Assembly: GCA_003344405.1 (NCBI GenBank)
Contig: NOWV01000030.1
Location: forward strand, 124,001 to 188,000
Length of the DNA stretch: 64,000 bases
Source of the DNA: Trichoplax sp. H2
Lineage: Eukaryota > Placozoa > Uniplacotomia > Trichoplacea
Direction: 5' to 3'
Each line of letters starts with the position of its first letter. Position 1 is the stretch's first letter. This document shows, one piece after another, positions 63,608 to 64,000 of this stretch. The position numbers were made by a program, and so were the translations under genes. The notes under the pieces were generated by a model that had not been told where the DNA came from, did no database searches, and saw nothing but the letters and a program-made list of their open reading frames with translations.

Positions 63608-64000
63608 GACAGCAACGTTGAATAATTCTAATAGATTGATTTGCGCGTCTCAGGCTTGCCTACTGTACTATATAATGCGTGTATCGTCCAAGGTAATATA
63701 ACTCTACTTTACTTGGTTCTCATTTCTCTAACTGCTCAAGGAGAAACGGCAAGCATCGCCTCAAGAAAAATCTTGAAAAGGATCTTCCTGATCTCGGGCT
63801 TTGCTGCTGTTTATCAATCTGGTTAGAGGTCTGGAGAGAACTCTCTCCGGTAGGATCTCTATGGAGACCAGCGAAAGTGACTGTTGGGCCTGGCCTGGTG
63901 GAGGAAGTGACATACTGTGTTTAATCGTTACCGTAATAATACAGCGAATACAGCATGCATAGGAGCGATGTATAGTACAGTATACAGTACCATCGTTATA
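63608..64000. other. 5' flank of the ANKRD49-like gene
   Basis: No gene was recognised to the window edge. A GGAGAGA-AC-TCTCTCC mini-hairpin at about 63,833-63,848 and TACAGTATACAGTAC words near 63,975 are present. A 61-codon plus-strand frame (63,641-63,826) is unremarkable. Confidence 0.4.

Overview
The window is eukaryotic, AT-rich DNA from an early-branching animal, most likely a placozoan (Trichoplax or Hoilungia type). That assignment is an inference. It rests on animal-type genes (replacement histone H3.3, Kv-beta, USP48, GIGYF, neuronal-type syntaxin, a rhodopsin-family receptor), many very small exons, mostly short introns with ordinary GT-AG ends, and intron positions that rejoin into full-length metazoan-like proteins. 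No bacterial-style operons, rRNA, tRNA or CRISPR arrays were recognised. I joined the exons by hand. For each multi-exon gene the reading frame closes exactly across all junctions, so most models are well supported, apart from first exons and a few weak donor sites.

Layout. Bases 1-14.3 kb hold no recognisable gene, but contain a succession of unrelated, degenerate tandem arrays with units of about 75-240 bp. At 14.3-15.3 kb there is a single-exon GPCR (+). At 15.6-16.1 kb there are decayed fragments resembling a LINE reverse transcriptase. A syntaxin (-, 10 exons) occupies 18.35-22.56 kb. The syntaxin-USP48 head-to-head interval (22.6-27.2 kb) is packed with recent and old repeats: a nested tandem duplication, a fold-back hairpin and a ~340 bp satellite. 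USP48 (+, 31 exons) runs from 27.2 to 35.1 kb. Tail-to-tail with it is a proteasome beta1/PSMB6 gene (-, 7 exons, 36.0-39.1 kb). Then come an intronless H3.3 histone (-, 41.9-42.3 kb), a Kv-beta/aldo-keto reductase gene (-, 15 exons, 45.1-49.1 kb), a GIGYF translational repressor gene (+, 27 exons, 50.9-61.7 kb) and an ANKRD49-like ankyrin gene (-, 2 exons, 62.3-63.6 kb). Intergenic DNA between 39 and 51 kb has a different character from the left end: it is rich in GTACAGTAC/GTACTGTAC pentamer repeats and holds several near-identical tandem duplications.

The genes are housekeeping or signalling genes with no evident shared pathway. USP48 (deubiquitination) and PSMB6 (proteasome) are functionally related neighbours, but this is probably chance. 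I see no gene cluster that looks like a new multi-gene system. The more unusual points are structural: an intron placed exactly at the catalytic threonine of PSMB6, a sequon-containing tail beyond the syntaxin membrane anchor, a GPCR lacking the Asp of helix 2 and with HRY in place of DRY, a probable GC-AG intron after an 11-nt coding exon in Kv-beta, an 11-nt microexon in GIGYF, a perfect 34-bp palindrome in a syntaxin intron, and a long hairpin at 23.7 kb.
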